Below, one piece after another: positions 44,953-53,130 of a stretch of 64,000 nt of DNA (the stretch's first letter is position 1; each line of letters starts with the position of its first letter). The notes beneath the pieces are model-generated. The model was not told where the DNA came from. It was given only the letters and a program-made list of their open reading frames with translations, and ran no database searches. The stretch is from Streptomyces sp. APSN-46.1 (GTDB lineage Bacteria; Actinomycetota; Actinomycetes; Streptomycetales; Streptomycetaceae), in assembly GCF_022815725.1 (NCBI RefSeq), contig NZ_JALGRF010000001.1:248001-312000 (forward strand), written 5' to 3'. The translations under genes were made by a program, and so were the position numbers.

Positions 44953-45119
44953 GCGGCCATGATCCCCCACCGCCACACTCCTCACTCCTGCGGACCGTGT
45001 GCAAGGTGGTACGCGGTGTGATCGAAGATGAACGTCTCTCTGTCATATTCCAGCAGTTCCAGCAGCTTTCGAAATGCTCCCCTTGTTCGTGGCCTCACCC
45101 GGACTAGCGTCCCGTGGCC

Positions 45120-45896
45120 ATGGGACACCTGGACCACGCCGCATACGGCTTGCTGACACCCGTGCTGTCATACGTGATGGCATCCATAGGCGCCGCCCTC
45201 GGGCTCCGCTGCACCGTGCGCGCACTCGCCGCGACCGGATCCTCCCGCCGCAACTGGCTCATCACAGCGGCCTCCGCCATCGGATCCGGCATCTGGACGA
45301 TGCACTTCGTCGCGATGCTCGGCTTCAACGTGACCGGCACAGAAGTCCACTTCAACGTGCCGCTGACGATTCTCAGCCTGCTCGTGGCCATGCTCGTCGT
45401 CGGCGCCGGCGTCTTCGCCGTCGGCTACGGCAAGGAGCGCGGCCGGGCCCTCGTCCTCGGCGGACTGACCACCGGCCTCGGCGTCGCGAGCATGCACTAC
45501 CTCGGCATGGCGGCCCTGAGGCTGCACGGCGACATCTCCTACGAGCCGCTCACCGTCGGACTGTCCGTCGCCATCGCCGTCGTCGCCGCCACCGCCGCCC
45601 TCTGGGCGGCCCTCAACATCAAGGCCCCGGTGGCCGTCGCGGTCGCCTCGCTCGTCATGGGCGCCGCCGTCACGAGCATGCACTACACGGGGATGATGGC
45701 CGTCGCCGTCCGGGTCGCCCCCTCGGACGCCGCCCTGCCCGGGGTCACCGCCATGCAGTTCATCTTCCCGCTCGCCGTCGGGCTCGGGTCCTACCTGTTC
45801 ATCACCGCGGCCTTCGTCGCGCTCTCGCCGACCGCCGACGAACTGGCCGCTTCGGCCTCGGTGCGGCACCTGAGCCGGAGCGCCGCCGCGCACTGA
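45120..45896 (+). CDS. MHYT-domain integral membrane protein
   Basis: A 258-residue protein with about seven membrane segments carrying three repeats of the MHYT type: TMHFVAML, SMHYLGMA and SMHYTGMM. These Met/His pairs are proposed to bind copper or other ligands such as O2, CO or NO, and the domain usually acts as an input sensor fused to a kinase or diguanylate cyclase. Here it stands alone, just upstream of conservon 2 on the same strand, so it might feed CvnA (inference). ATG 45120 is chosen over GTG 45114; neither has a good ribosome site. Confidence 0.85.
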   Translation: MGHLDHAAYGLLTPVLSYVMASIGAALGLRCTVRALAATGSSRRNWLITAASAIGSGIWTMHFVAMLGFNVTGTEVHFNVPLTILSLLVAMLVVGAGVFAVGYGKERGRALVLGGLTTGLGVASMHYLGMAALRLHGDISYEPLTVGLSVAIAVVAATAALWAALNIKAPVAVAVASLVMGAAVTSMHYTGMMAVAVRVAPSDAALPGVTAMQFIFPLAVGLGSYLFITAAFVALSPTADELAASASVRHLSRSAAAH

Positions 45897-45918
45897 ACCG
45901 CGCCTTACGCCTGGTACG

Positions 45919-45984
45919 CCCCCACCCCCGCCCCCGCATCCGGCCCCACCCCCGCACCCCGCCCCACCCCCGGCAGGCCCCCCG
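45919..45984. promoter_or_regulatory. C-tract region (possible G-quadruplex on minus strand)
   Basis: In about 65 bp the plus strand has at least six runs of four or more cytosines separated by 1-4 bases. The minus strand therefore has repeated G4-G6 tracts able to form a G-quadruplex. The region lies between the MHYT gene stop and the CvnA start and could affect transcription or its termination. Confidence 0.45.
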
Positions 45985-46038
45985 CCGCCTGTCCGCACGT
46001 ACTGACGCACCGCCGTACCTCCCCGGAACGAGGAGCCC

Positions 46039-48729
46039 ATGCGCATACCCCGCAGAAAACCGGAAGCAGCGGCGCCGCGGCTGCCCGCGCCCCCGGCGCG
46101 TGGCCGCCGGGCACACGCGGGGCCGCCCGCCGAAGAACCCGCCGACGACCGCGAGACGTCCCACCCCGCCCCGGCGGCCTTCCCCGAGAGCAGGCCACGG
46201 CCCCGGCTCCGGCTGCGCCCCGGCACCGTCCGAGCGAAGATCGTCTCGCTGCTGATGGTCCCCGTGGTCTCGCTGCTCGCCCTCTGGGGCTTCGCCACGG
46301 TCAGCACCGCCCAGGACATCTCCCGACTCAGCCGCGTCCAGCGCGTCGACGAGCAGATCCGCACCCCCGTCGCCGCGGCCGTCACCGAGCTGCAGGCCGA
46401 ACGCCGCGCCGCCCTCCGCCTGCTGGCCGCCCCCGCCGCCGACCAGGCATCGGACCAGGCCGCCGCGCTGGAACAGCAGGCCCGGCGCACGGATTCCGCC
46501 GTCCGGCAGCTCCGCCTCGGCGACAGCCACACCGTGGCCGACTCCGGCGACTACCGCACCGCCGTCGTCGTCCGCCTCGGAGCCTTCGTCGCGGCCGCCG
46601 AAGCGCTCGACTCCGCCCGCAAGGACATCACTGGCCGCCGTGCCACCCCGTACGGCACCTACGAGGTGTACACCCAGCTCGTCGACTCCGCCCTCGACGT
46701 CGACGGCGCCCTCTCCGGCGGCGAGGACGCCGAACTCGGCCCCGACGCCCGGGTGCTGCTGGAATTCGCCCGGGCCGGGGAACTCCTCGCCCGCGAGGAT
46801 GCCCTCCTCGCCGTGCCCGGCCCGCGCAACGCCGAAACGCTTCGCCAGCTGACCGGCATCATCGAGGCCCGCCGCGCCCTGACGGCCGCTTCCGCCGGCG
46901 ACCTCCCCGCCGCCTCGCACGACACCTGGCGGTCCATCGTCCAGAGCTCCGCCTACGCCGACCTCACCGGCGCCGAGGACAAGGCCCTCGCCGCCGGTAC
47001 CGGCCGCGAGTCGGGCACCGCCCCCGCCGGCTGGGACGCCGCGTACACCGCCGTCGCCGCCTCGATGCGCGCGATCGGGACGGCCGCGCACGACGCTGCC
47101 GCCGACCGCGCGGACCCCTTCTCCGAAGGCGCCCTCAGCCCGGCCGGAGCCGCCGTCCTGCTGGGCCTGGCAGCCGTCGCCGCCTCGCTCGTCATCTCCG
47201 TCCGCATCGGCCGCGTCCTGGTCGTGGAGCTGGTCTCGCTGCGCAACACCGCGCTGGAGATCGCCCATCGCAAACTCCCCGACGCCATGGAGCGGCTCCG
47301 CGCCGGACAGGACATCGACGTCGACGCCGAGACCCCGCCCGGGCCGCCCGCCGAGGACGAGGTCACCCAGGTGGGCCAGGCCCTCTCGACCGTCCACCGG
47401 GCCGCCCTCGGAGCCGCCGTCGAACGCGCCGAACTCGCCAGCGGGGTGAGCGGCGTATTCGTCAACCTCGCCCGCCGCAGCCAGGTCCTCGTGCACAAGC
47501 AGCTCACCCTGCTCGACTCGATGGAACGGCGCGCCGACGACCCGGGCGAGCTCGGCGACCTGTTCCGCCTCGACCACCTCACCACCCGGATGCGCCGGCA
47601 CGCGGAGAGCCTGATCATCCTTTCGGGTGCCGCTCCGGGCCGCGCGTGGCGGACGCCGATCCCGCTCACCAATGTCGTACGGGCCGCCGTCTCCGAGATC
47701 GAGGACTACCCGCGCGTCGAGGTCCGCCAGCTCGCCGAGGCCGCCGTCGCCGGCGCCGCGGTCGCCGACCTCACCCACCTGCTCGCCGAACTCATCGAGA
47801 ACGCCACCCAGTTCTCCCCGCCGCACACCAAAGTGCGCGTCAGCGGCGAGCCCGTCGGCGCCGGCTACGTCCTCGAAGTCGAGGACAGGGGGCTCGGCAT
47901 GGGCCGCGAATCCCTGAACGACGCCAACCGCCGCATCGAACAGTCCGAGGCCCTCGACCTCTTCGACAGCGACCGGCTCGGGCTCTTCGTGGTCAGCCGG
48001 CTCTCGGCCCGCCACGGTGTGAAGGTGCACCTGCGCACCTCTCCCTACGGGGGCACCACCGCTGTGGTCCTGCTGCCGAACTCCCTGCTCCAGGGCGCGA
48101 TCACGGCCGGTTCCGCGGCGCCCCCGCACCCGGCCCGGACGGAACCGGAACCGGAACCGGAACCGGAAAGGCAGGCCCCGCAGTCGGCCGCGGCCGCCAT
48201 GAGCGTCGTACGCGAGGGGGCGCGCTCGGCTGCCGTACGGGAGGACCCGCGCGGCATCGCGCCCCCGGACCGGACCCCCGCACCGGAGGAACCGCGCCCC
48301 GCCGCGGTGGCCCCGCTCCGGCCGCGCGGTCCCGGCGGCACGGTCACTCGTACCCAGGCGGCACCGGCTACCAGCCCCGCGGTCCCCAACGGCTCCACCA
48401 GCCCCGCAGTTCCCAACGGCTCCACCGGCCTCGCAGGCCCGCACGGCTCCATCAGGCCCGCCGATCCCCTCGATTCCACGGGGCCGGCCGCCGCCCGAGC
48501 CGACGCCTCGGTGACGGAACTGCCGCGCCGCGTACGCCAGGCCAGCCTCGTCCCGCAGCTGCGCGAGGCCCCTGCCCCGAAGGCCCCGGCCGGTGCCCGG
48601 CCCCCGGAGGACCCGCCGGACCGCACCCCCGAGCAGGCCCGGGACCGGATGGCGGCCTACCGGGCCGGCTGGGTCCGCGGTTCCCGGGAGAACTCCCCTC
48701 ACGCAGGCAGCGAAGGAGAACAGCGATGA
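46039..48729 (+). CDS. cvnA: conservon 2 sensor-kinase-like CvnA with nitrate/nitrite-sensor-like domain
   Basis: An 896-residue protein. A cytoplasmic Pro-rich N-terminus is followed by a first membrane helix (IVSLLMVPVVSLLALWGFA), a long helical extracytoplasmic sensor resembling nitrate/nitrite-sensing (NIT) domains, a second membrane helix (AAVLLGLAAVAASLVISV), a HAMP-like linker, and a HATPase with HLLAELIENATQFSPPHTKV and EDRGLGMGRE. The C-terminal 220 or so residues are disordered and contain simple repeats. Unlike CvnA of conservon 1 (498 residues), it has a real sensor domain. The ATG at 46039 follows ACGAGGAGCCC. Its stop overlaps cvnB as ATGA. Confidence 0.9.
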   Translation: MRIPRRKPEAAAPRLPAPPARGRRAHAGPPAEEPADDRETSHPAPAAFPESRPRPRLRLRPGTVRAKIVSLLMVPVVSLLALWGFATVSTAQDISRLSRVQRVDEQIRTPVAAAVTELQAERRAALRLLAAPAADQASDQAAALEQQARRTDSAVRQLRLGDSHTVADSGDYRTAVVVRLGAFVAAAEALDSARKDITGRRATPYGTYEVYTQLVDSALDVDGALSGGEDAELGPDARVLLEFARAGELLAREDALLAVPGPRNAETLRQLTGIIEARRALTAASAGDLPAASHDTWRSIVQSSAYADLTGAEDKALAAGTGRESGTAPAGWDAAYTAVAASMRAIGTAAHDAAADRADPFSEGALSPAGAAVLLGLAAVAASLVISVRIGRVLVVELVSLRNTALEIAHRKLPDAMERLRAGQDIDVDAETPPGPPAEDEVTQVGQALSTVHRAALGAAVERAELASGVSGVFVNLARRSQVLVHKQLTLLDSMERRADDPGELGDLFRLDHLTTRMRRHAESLIILSGAAPGRAWRTPIPLTNVVRAAVSEIEDYPRVEVRQLAEAAVAGAAVADLTHLLAELIENATQFSPPHTKVRVSGEPVGAGYVLEVEDRGLGMGRESLNDANRRIEQSEALDLFDSDRLGLFVVSRLSARHGVKVHLRTSPYGGTTAVVLLPNSLLQGAITAGSAAPPHPARTEPEPEPEPERQAPQSAAAAMSVVREGARSAAVREDPRGIAPPDRTPAPEEPRPAAVAPLRPRGPGGTVTRTQAAPATSPAVPNGSTSPAVPNGSTGLAGPHGSIRPADPLDSTGPAAARADASVTELPRRVRQASLVPQLREAPAPKAPAGARPPEDPPDRTPEQARDRMAAYRAGWVRGSRENSPHAGSEGEQR
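48141..48170 (+). repeat. GGAACC hexanucleotide repeat in cvnA
   Basis: Four exact GGAACC units and a fifth imperfect unit encode an alternating Glu-Pro stretch in the disordered tail of conservon 2 CvnA. It is a slippage-prone in-frame microsatellite, so its length may vary between strains without shifting the frame. Confidence 0.75.
48371..48451 (+). repeat. three 27-bp tandem repeats in cvnA
   Basis: Three 27-bp units (48371-48397, 48398-48424, 48425-48451) begin CCAGCCCCGC, CCAGCCCCGC and CCGGCCTCGC. They encode repeated SPAVPNGST-like nonapeptides in the C-terminal disordered tail of CvnA. They keep the frame and suggest recent duplication. Confidence 0.72.
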
Positions 48730-49169
48730 TCGAGCACCACAGGATCGACCTCGAAGGCATGCGCGGGTCCGGCGAGCTGGACTGGCTGCTGGACGACCTG
48801 GTGGTCCGGGTCCGCGAGGTCCGGCACGCCGTGGTCCTGTCCAACGACGGGCTGGCCGTGGGCGCTTCCAGCGCGCTCAGCCGGGAGGACGCCGAGCATC
48901 TGGCCGCCGTGGCCTCCGGGTTCCACAGCCTGGCGAAGGGCGCGGGCCGGCATTTCCACTCCGGGGGCGTGCGCCAGACGATGGTGGAGATGGACGACGG
49001 ATTCCTCTTCGTCGCGGCCGCCGGAGACGGCTCCTGCCTGGCCGTGCTCAGCGCCGCCAGCGCGGACATCGGTCTGATCGCGTATGAGATGGCCCGGCTG
49101 GTGAAGCGGGTCGGGGAGCACCTGTACACCCCGCCCCGGTTCGCGGCGCGGCCGCCGGCCGCCGGTTGA
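48726..49169 (+). CDS. cvnB: conservon 2 roadblock/LC7 protein CvnB
   Basis: A 147-residue roadblock/LC7 protein (ELDWLLDDLVVRVREVRHAVVLSNDGLAVG ... SCLAVLSAASADIGLIAYEMARLVKRVGEHL), the presumed regulator of the CvnD GTPase. The ATG at 48726 overlaps the CvnA stop. Much of its core is near-identical to the second roadblock protein at 50414-50812, so the pair is a recent duplication within the locus. Confidence 0.9.
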   Translation: MIEHHRIDLEGMRGSGELDWLLDDLVVRVREVRHAVVLSNDGLAVGASSALSREDAEHLAAVASGFHSLAKGAGRHFHSGGVRQTMVEMDDGFLFVAAAGDGSCLAVLSAASADIGLIAYEMARLVKRVGEHLYTPPRFAARPPAAG

Positions 49170-49576
49170 GCGGGGCGGTCCGGCACATGAAGGGCCAGTG
49201 GTACGACGCCGAGGCGGGCCCGCTCGTCCGCCCGTACGCCATGACCGGGGGGCGCACGAAGCCGGGACCCCACGGAGTCCGGTTCGACCTCATCGCGCTG
49301 GTGGTCGTGGACAGCGCCGGCGGCGACGGCGCCGACGAGGCGGCCGAGTCGCTGCTCGGGCCTGAGCACCGGGCGCTGCTGGGGCTGTGCCGGTCCGAGA
49401 CCCAGTCGGTGGCGGAACTCGCGGCCGACGCGGACCTGCCCGTGGGGGTGGTGCGGGTCCTCCTCGGAGACCTGCTGGAGGCCGGGCACGTCAAGGTCAG
49501 CCGCCCGGTGCCGCCCGCCCAGCTGCCGGACGAGCGGATTCTGCGGGAAGTCATCGAAGGATTGCGAGCGCTGTGA
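49166..49576 (+). CDS. cvnC: conservon 2 DUF742 protein CvnC
   Basis: A 136-residue DUF742 protein: QWYDAEAGPLVRPYAMTGGRT, a small winged-helix-like part (EHRALLGLCRSETQSVAELAADADLPVGVVRVLLGDLLEAGHV) and the ending PDERILREVIEGLRAL. The TTG at 49166 overlaps the cvnB stop (TTGA). The in-frame ATG at 49187 is an alternative start that would remove seven residues. The stop overlaps cvnD as TGATG. Confidence 0.85.
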   Translation: MSGAVRHMKGQWYDAEAGPLVRPYAMTGGRTKPGPHGVRFDLIALVVVDSAGGDGADEAAESLLGPEHRALLGLCRSETQSVAELAADADLPVGVVRVLLGDLLEAGHVKVSRPVPPAQLPDERILREVIEGLRAL

Positions 49577-50250
49577 TGGGACTGCACGACAACGGAACGG
49601 ATGGCCACACCAGCCCCGTCGGCCCTGGCGTGGATGCCGCCGGAGCGGATGCGGACGAGGAGCTGGCCGCGCTCGCGCTGAAGATCCTCGTGGCGGGCGG
49701 CTTCGGGGTCGGGAAGACCACGCTCGTGGGCGCGGTCAGCGAGATCCGGCCGCTGAGGACGGAGGAGCTGCTGAGCCAGGCGGGCGAACTGGTCGACGAC
49801 ACGGGCGGGGTGGACCAGAAGACCACCACGACCGTCGCCATGGACTTCGGACGGATCACCATCCGGTCCGGGCTGTCGCTCTACCTGTTCGGGACTCCGG
49901 GGCAGGACCGCTTCTGGTTCCTGTGGGACGAGCTGTCGCAGGGCGCGCTGGGCGCGGTGGTGCTCGCCGACACCCGCCGGCTGGAGGACTGCTTCCCGGC
50001 GGTGGACTACTTCGAACACCGGCGGATCCCCTTCGTGGTGGCCGTCAACTGCTTCACGGACGCGCGGCGTTACGGAGCGCACGAGGTGTCGAAGGCACTG
50101 GACCTGGATCAGGGGACACCGGTGGTGCTGTGCGACGCGCGGGACAAGGACTCGGGGAAGGAAGTGCTGATCAGACTGGTCGAGTACGCCGGGCGGGTGC
50201 ACACCGCCCGGCTGCTCGACTCGGTGGAGCCGCAGGCGGGTTCCGTGTGA
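49576..50250 (+). CDS. cvnD: conservon 2 small GTPase CvnD
   Basis: A 224-residue Ras-like GTPase. P-loop GGFGVGKTT, KTTTTVAMDFGRI, GTPGQDRFWFLW, G4-position NCF and G5-like CDARD are as in the conservon 1 GTPase, with which it is clearly homologous. The ATG at 49576 overlaps the cvnC stop, and a GTG one codon earlier is possible. It is the last of four coupled genes. No P450 follows; instead a second roadblock gene lies 163 bp downstream. Confidence 0.9.
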   Translation: MGLHDNGTDGHTSPVGPGVDAAGADADEELAALALKILVAGGFGVGKTTLVGAVSEIRPLRTEELLSQAGELVDDTGGVDQKTTTTVAMDFGRITIRSGLSLYLFGTPGQDRFWFLWDELSQGALGAVVLADTRRLEDCFPAVDYFEHRRIPFVVAVNCFTDARRYGAHEVSKALDLDQGTPVVLCDARDKDSGKEVLIRLVEYAGRVHTARLLDSVEPQAGSV

Positions 50251-50413
50251 GAACGGGAACGGAAGGCCGACGCCCGCCATTCCTCTTCAGTCATCTTCCT
50301 CGCCAAGGGGACATCCTCCTTGCCGGGAAGCGGCTGGTGGGCAAGGCTTGCCGCACGACTTACGCGGGTGGGGCGCGGCCACGTGGGCCGCGTCTAACGG
50401 GGAGGGGCTCGAA

Positions 50414-50812
50414 ATGGCACTGGACAAGCAGCTTGACTGGCTGCTGGACGACCTGACGCGCCGGGTCCAGCAGGTCCGGCACGCGGTGGTGCTGTCCAAC
50501 GACGGGCTGGTGACGGGGGCGAGCGCCGGGCTGGCGCGGGAGGACGCGGAGCACCTCGCGGCCGTCGCCGCCGGCCTGCAGAGCCTGGCGAAGGGGTCGG
50601 GGCGGCATTTTCGGGCCGGTGAGGTGCGGCAGACCATGGTCGAGTACGACGAGGGAGCGCTGTTCGTGCTGGCGGCGGGCGCGGGCAGCTGCCTGTGCGT
50701 ACTGAGCGCCGCCGAGGCCGACATCGGCCAGATCGGGTACGAGATGACGCTGCTGGTCAACCGGGTGGGAGAGCACCTGGGCGTCGCGGAGCGCCGCATC
50801 AGCGGGGGCTGA
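50414..50812 (+). CDS. second roadblock/LC7 protein downstream of conservon 2
   Basis: A 132-residue roadblock/LC7 protein very similar to CvnB of conservon 2 (QLDWLLDDLTRRVQQVRHAVVLSNDGLVTGASAGLAREDAEHLAAVAAGLQSLAKGSGRHF). The ATG at 50414 follows GGGAGGGG. It is separated from cvnD by 163 bp and so may have its own promoter. It may compete with CvnB for the GTPase, or pair with it; roadblock proteins normally act as dimers. Confidence 0.88.
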   Translation: MALDKQLDWLLDDLTRRVQQVRHAVVLSNDGLVTGASAGLAREDAEHLAAVAAGLQSLAKGSGRHFRAGEVRQTMVEYDEGALFVLAAGAGSCLCVLSAAEADIGQIGYEMTLLVNRVGEHLGVAERRISGG

Positions 50813-50898
50813 CCCCTTCTCTCAGGTCCCTTTCTCCGACGCCCGCTTTCCGCCGAGACCCGCTTTCCGCCGCCTCCGCCTTCCTCCGCCTCCGAAAG

Positions 50899-50907
50899 TT
50901 ATCCACA
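50899..50907 (+). promoter_or_regulatory. DnaA-box-like 9-mer
   Basis: TTATCCACA matches the general bacterial DnaA-box consensus (Streptomyces boxes are usually TTGTCCACA). It is a single copy in the spacer upstream of the DUF6397 gene and is not part of an origin-like cluster. It could be a DnaA titration or regulatory site, or chance. Confidence 0.3.
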
Positions 50908-50980
50908 GGCCTCGCGAGCGTCGTCACTCTGAGTTACGGTCTTCGCACAGGGTGATCGTCGCTCACGGGGGAGGACTGTG

Positions 50981-51823
50981 ATGAAGGTAGAGACGCAGAC
51001 GTCGGGGGGCATGGCCGCGGCCACCGCCTCGGACAAGGATGTACGAAGGGCGACACCGCCGGAGGTCTGGGTCGGCGGGGTCCGGGCAGCCGGTGAACTG
51101 GGCCTGCGCCGGGCCGAATTGGCCCGGGCCGTTCAGCTCGGCATGGTGCGCGCAGGCCCACGGGCTTCCGGCGGGGCGGCGCGCTTCGCACAGGCCGAGC
51201 TGGACCGGGTCAGGTCGGGGGTCGGCTTCCCGGAGGCGCTGCGCAGGCGCGTCGAGACCGTGGCCGGCGCGGATGCCGCGGCCGAGGTGCTCGCCATCAG
51301 CCCGAGCCGGTTCACCCGGCTCGCCCGCTGCGGGCACCTCACGCCGGTCGGGTACCGGATCAACCGCTACCGGGCCGTGGTCTGGCTCTATCTGGCGTCG
51401 GAACTCAGGGAGTTCGGCTCCCGGGAACCCGCGATGCTGCGCGACATCGCGCCGCCGGAGGACCGGGAGCTGATGGCGGCCAAGGCGGATCTTCGCCCCC
51501 GGAAGTGGCGTGGGCGGCATGTGGGACTCCTGCTGAGACGCACCGCTGACCCCTGGGAGCGGGCCGCCGTCCTGGCCTCGGTGCTGCCCGAGGACGAGGT
51601 GCGGGAGGCCGTGCCCGATCCGGCGGAGCGGATCGTCCTCGCGGCGCTCGCCCCGCCCCCGCCCTACGGGCACCCGCAGATTCCGGCGGCCGCCGCCGTG
51701 GCGCTCCGGCTGCTGCGGGCGGAGCCGCCGGACGAGATCCACTGGTACCGCACCAGCCTGGACTTCGCCCTGACCGGCGCCCGGGGTCAGCCGAAGTCGA
51801 CGGGGGAGAGGGGGCCGACGTAG
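50981..51823 (+). CDS. DUF6397 family protein
   Basis: A 280-residue protein of a family found widely in Streptomyces. It contains AAGELGLRRAELARAVQLGMVR (a helix-turn-helix-like start), FTRLARCGHLTPVGYRINRYRAVVWLYLASELREF, WRGRHVGLLLRRTADPWERAAVLAS and DEIHWYRTSLDFAL. The helical pattern resembles a DNA-binding repressor, but no role is established. The ATG at 50981 follows GGGGGAGG; a GTG directly before it is also possible. Its 3' end overlaps the convergent ychJ gene by 37 bp. Confidence 0.8.
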   Translation: MKVETQTSGGMAAATASDKDVRRATPPEVWVGGVRAAGELGLRRAELARAVQLGMVRAGPRASGGAARFAQAELDRVRSGVGFPEALRRRVETVAGADAAAEVLAISPSRFTRLARCGHLTPVGYRINRYRAVVWLYLASELREFGSREPAMLRDIAPPEDRELMAAKADLRPRKWRGRHVGLLLRRTADPWERAAVLASVLPEDEVREAVPDPAERIVLAALAPPPPYGHPQIPAAAAVALRLLRAEPPDEIHWYRTSLDFALTGARGQPKSTGERGPT

Positions 51824-52188
51824 ACCCAGGCCCCACCCTCGCGGGAGAAGGCGCTGTGCTCGTGCAGCGAGCCGGTGTGCCCGCCCTCGCGGTAGTGCGC
51901 CCGGAACTCCACCGAGCCCTCCGTCTCGAACATCCCGCCGCGCTCGGTGGCGAGGATCTCCAGCCGCTCCCAGCGCTGCCCGGGATCCAGGTCGAGCCGG
52001 CCCGGGCGGGTGGTGGAGTGCCAGGAGCGCAGCAGGTAGGCGCTGTCGCCGACGGCGAAGGCGCTGAACCGGGACCGCATCAGCAGCTCGGCGGTGGGCG
52101 CCTGCTGGGCACCGGAGTGGAAGCGGCCGCAGCACTCCGGGTAGGCGGCGGGCAGCCCGCAGGGGCAGGGGAGGTCCGGGGTGGGCAT
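51787..52188 (-). CDS. ychJ: YchJ family (UPF0225) SEC-C metal-binding protein
   Basis: A 133-residue YchJ-like protein. The N-terminal SEC-C motif CPCGLPAAYPECCGRFH supplies the Cys/His ligands of a zinc site, followed by the NTF2-like part (LMRSRFSAFAVGDSAYLLRSWHSTTRP ... VEFRAHYREGG). Its function is uncharacterised. The ATG at 52188 lies 8 bp after the tesB stop, so it is co-transcribed with it. It overlaps the convergent DUF6397 gene. Confidence 0.88.
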   Translation of the reverse strand: MPTPDLPCPCGLPAAYPECCGRFHSGAQQAPTAELLMRSRFSAFAVGDSAYLLRSWHSTTRPGRLDLDPGQRWERLEILATERGGMFETEGSVEFRAHYREGGHTGSLHEHSAFSREGGAWVYVGPLSPVDFG

Positions 52189-52196
52189 GGATGCGC

Positions 52197-53075
52197 TCAG
52201 CTCTTCGGGGACGAGTACGGGCGGAACAGGCCTTCCTGGACCACGGAGACCAGCAGCCTGCCCTCCAGGTCGTAGATCCGGCCGCGGGCCAGGCCCCGGC
52301 CGCCGTGCGCGATGGGTGACTCCTGGTCGTACAGGAACCACTCGTCCGCCCGGAACGGCCGGTGGAACCACATGGCGTGGTCCAGCGAGGCCATGTCGAA
52401 ACCGCGCATGCCCCACAGGGGCTCCACGGGGATGCGCACGGCGTCGAGGAGGGTCATGTCACTGGCATAGGTGAGGGCGCAGGTGTGCACGAGCGGGTCG
52501 TCGCCCAGCGGGCCGACCGCGCGCATCCACACCGCGCTGCGCGGATCGGCGTCCTTGAGCTCCTCGGGAGTCCAGCGGAGCCGGTGCACGTACCGGATGT
52601 CGAAGGGCTGACGGCGGGCCATCCGCTCCAGCGCCTCCGGCAGCGCGCCCAGGTGCTCGCGGATCTCGTCCGCGACCTTGGGGAGCGTGTCCGGGTGAGG
52701 GACGTGGTGAGGAGGCAGCTGGTGCTCGATGCCGCCCTCCTCAGGATGATGGAAGGAGGCGGTCAGATTGAAGATGGTCTTGCCCTGCTGGACCGCGGTG
52801 ACCCGGCGCGTGGTGAAGGAACGCCCGTCGCGGACCCGCTCCACCTGGTACACGATCGGCACCCCGGGGATGCCGGGGCGCAGGAAGTACGCGTGCAGCG
52901 AATGGACCGGCCGGTCGCTCTCGGTGGTACGGCCCGCGGCCACCAGCGCCTGCCCGGCGACCTGCCCGCCGAAGACACGCTGGAGGGACTCCTGCGGGCT
53001 GGCGCCGCGAAAGATATTGACCTCGATCTGCTCCAGGTCGAGCAGATCGACGAGCCTCTCGGCGGGATTCGTCAT
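52197..53075 (-). CDS. tesB: acyl-CoA thioesterase II
   Basis: A 292-residue TesB-type thioesterase with two hot-dog domains, hydrolysing acyl-CoA to fatty acid and CoA. FGGQVAGQALVAAGRT, LHAYFLRPGIPGVPIVYQVERVRDGRSFTTRRV, SLDHAMWFHRPFRADEWFLYDQESP and the final VVQEGLFRP are the family motifs containing the Asp, Thr/Ser and Gln residues of the active site. The ATG at 53075 follows the 12-bp tandem repeat region downstream of the helicase gene. It is in tandem with ychJ. Confidence 0.92.
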   Translation of the reverse strand: MTNPAERLVDLLDLEQIEVNIFRGASPQESLQRVFGGQVAGQALVAAGRTTESDRPVHSLHAYFLRPGIPGVPIVYQVERVRDGRSFTTRRVTAVQQGKTIFNLTASFHHPEEGGIEHQLPPHHVPHPDTLPKVADEIREHLGALPEALERMARRQPFDIRYVHRLRWTPEELKDADPRSAVWMRAVGPLGDDPLVHTCALTYASDMTLLDAVRIPVEPLWGMRGFDMASLDHAMWFHRPFRADEWFLYDQESPIAHGGRGLARGRIYDLEGRLLVSVVQEGLFRPYSSPKS

Positions 53076-53088
53076 CAGAGGTTCTCCA

Positions 53089-53124
53089 CTGTCAGGTCCA
53101 CTGTCAGGTCCGGTATCAGGTCCG
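53089..53124. repeat. three 12-bp tandem units between helicase and tesB
   Basis: Units CTGTCAGGTCCA, CTGTCAGGTCCG and GTATCAGGTCCG follow each other in the 55-bp gap between the helicase stop (53131) and the tesB start (53075), covering the position of the tesB ribosome site. They may reflect slippage or a small regulatory element. Confidence 0.65.
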
Positions 53125-53130
53125 GGGGAG

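Noticed and set aside
45802-48702. Long open frame (966 codons) antisense to conservon 2 cvnA
   Set aside because: High-GC codon bias opens the opposite strand. The translation is low-complexity Gly/Arg/Glu without domains, whereas the plus strand encodes a clear CvnA.
50899-50907. Considered as part of a replication origin
   Set aside because: Only a single DnaA-like box; no cluster, dnaA/dnaN genes or AT-rich unwinding element.
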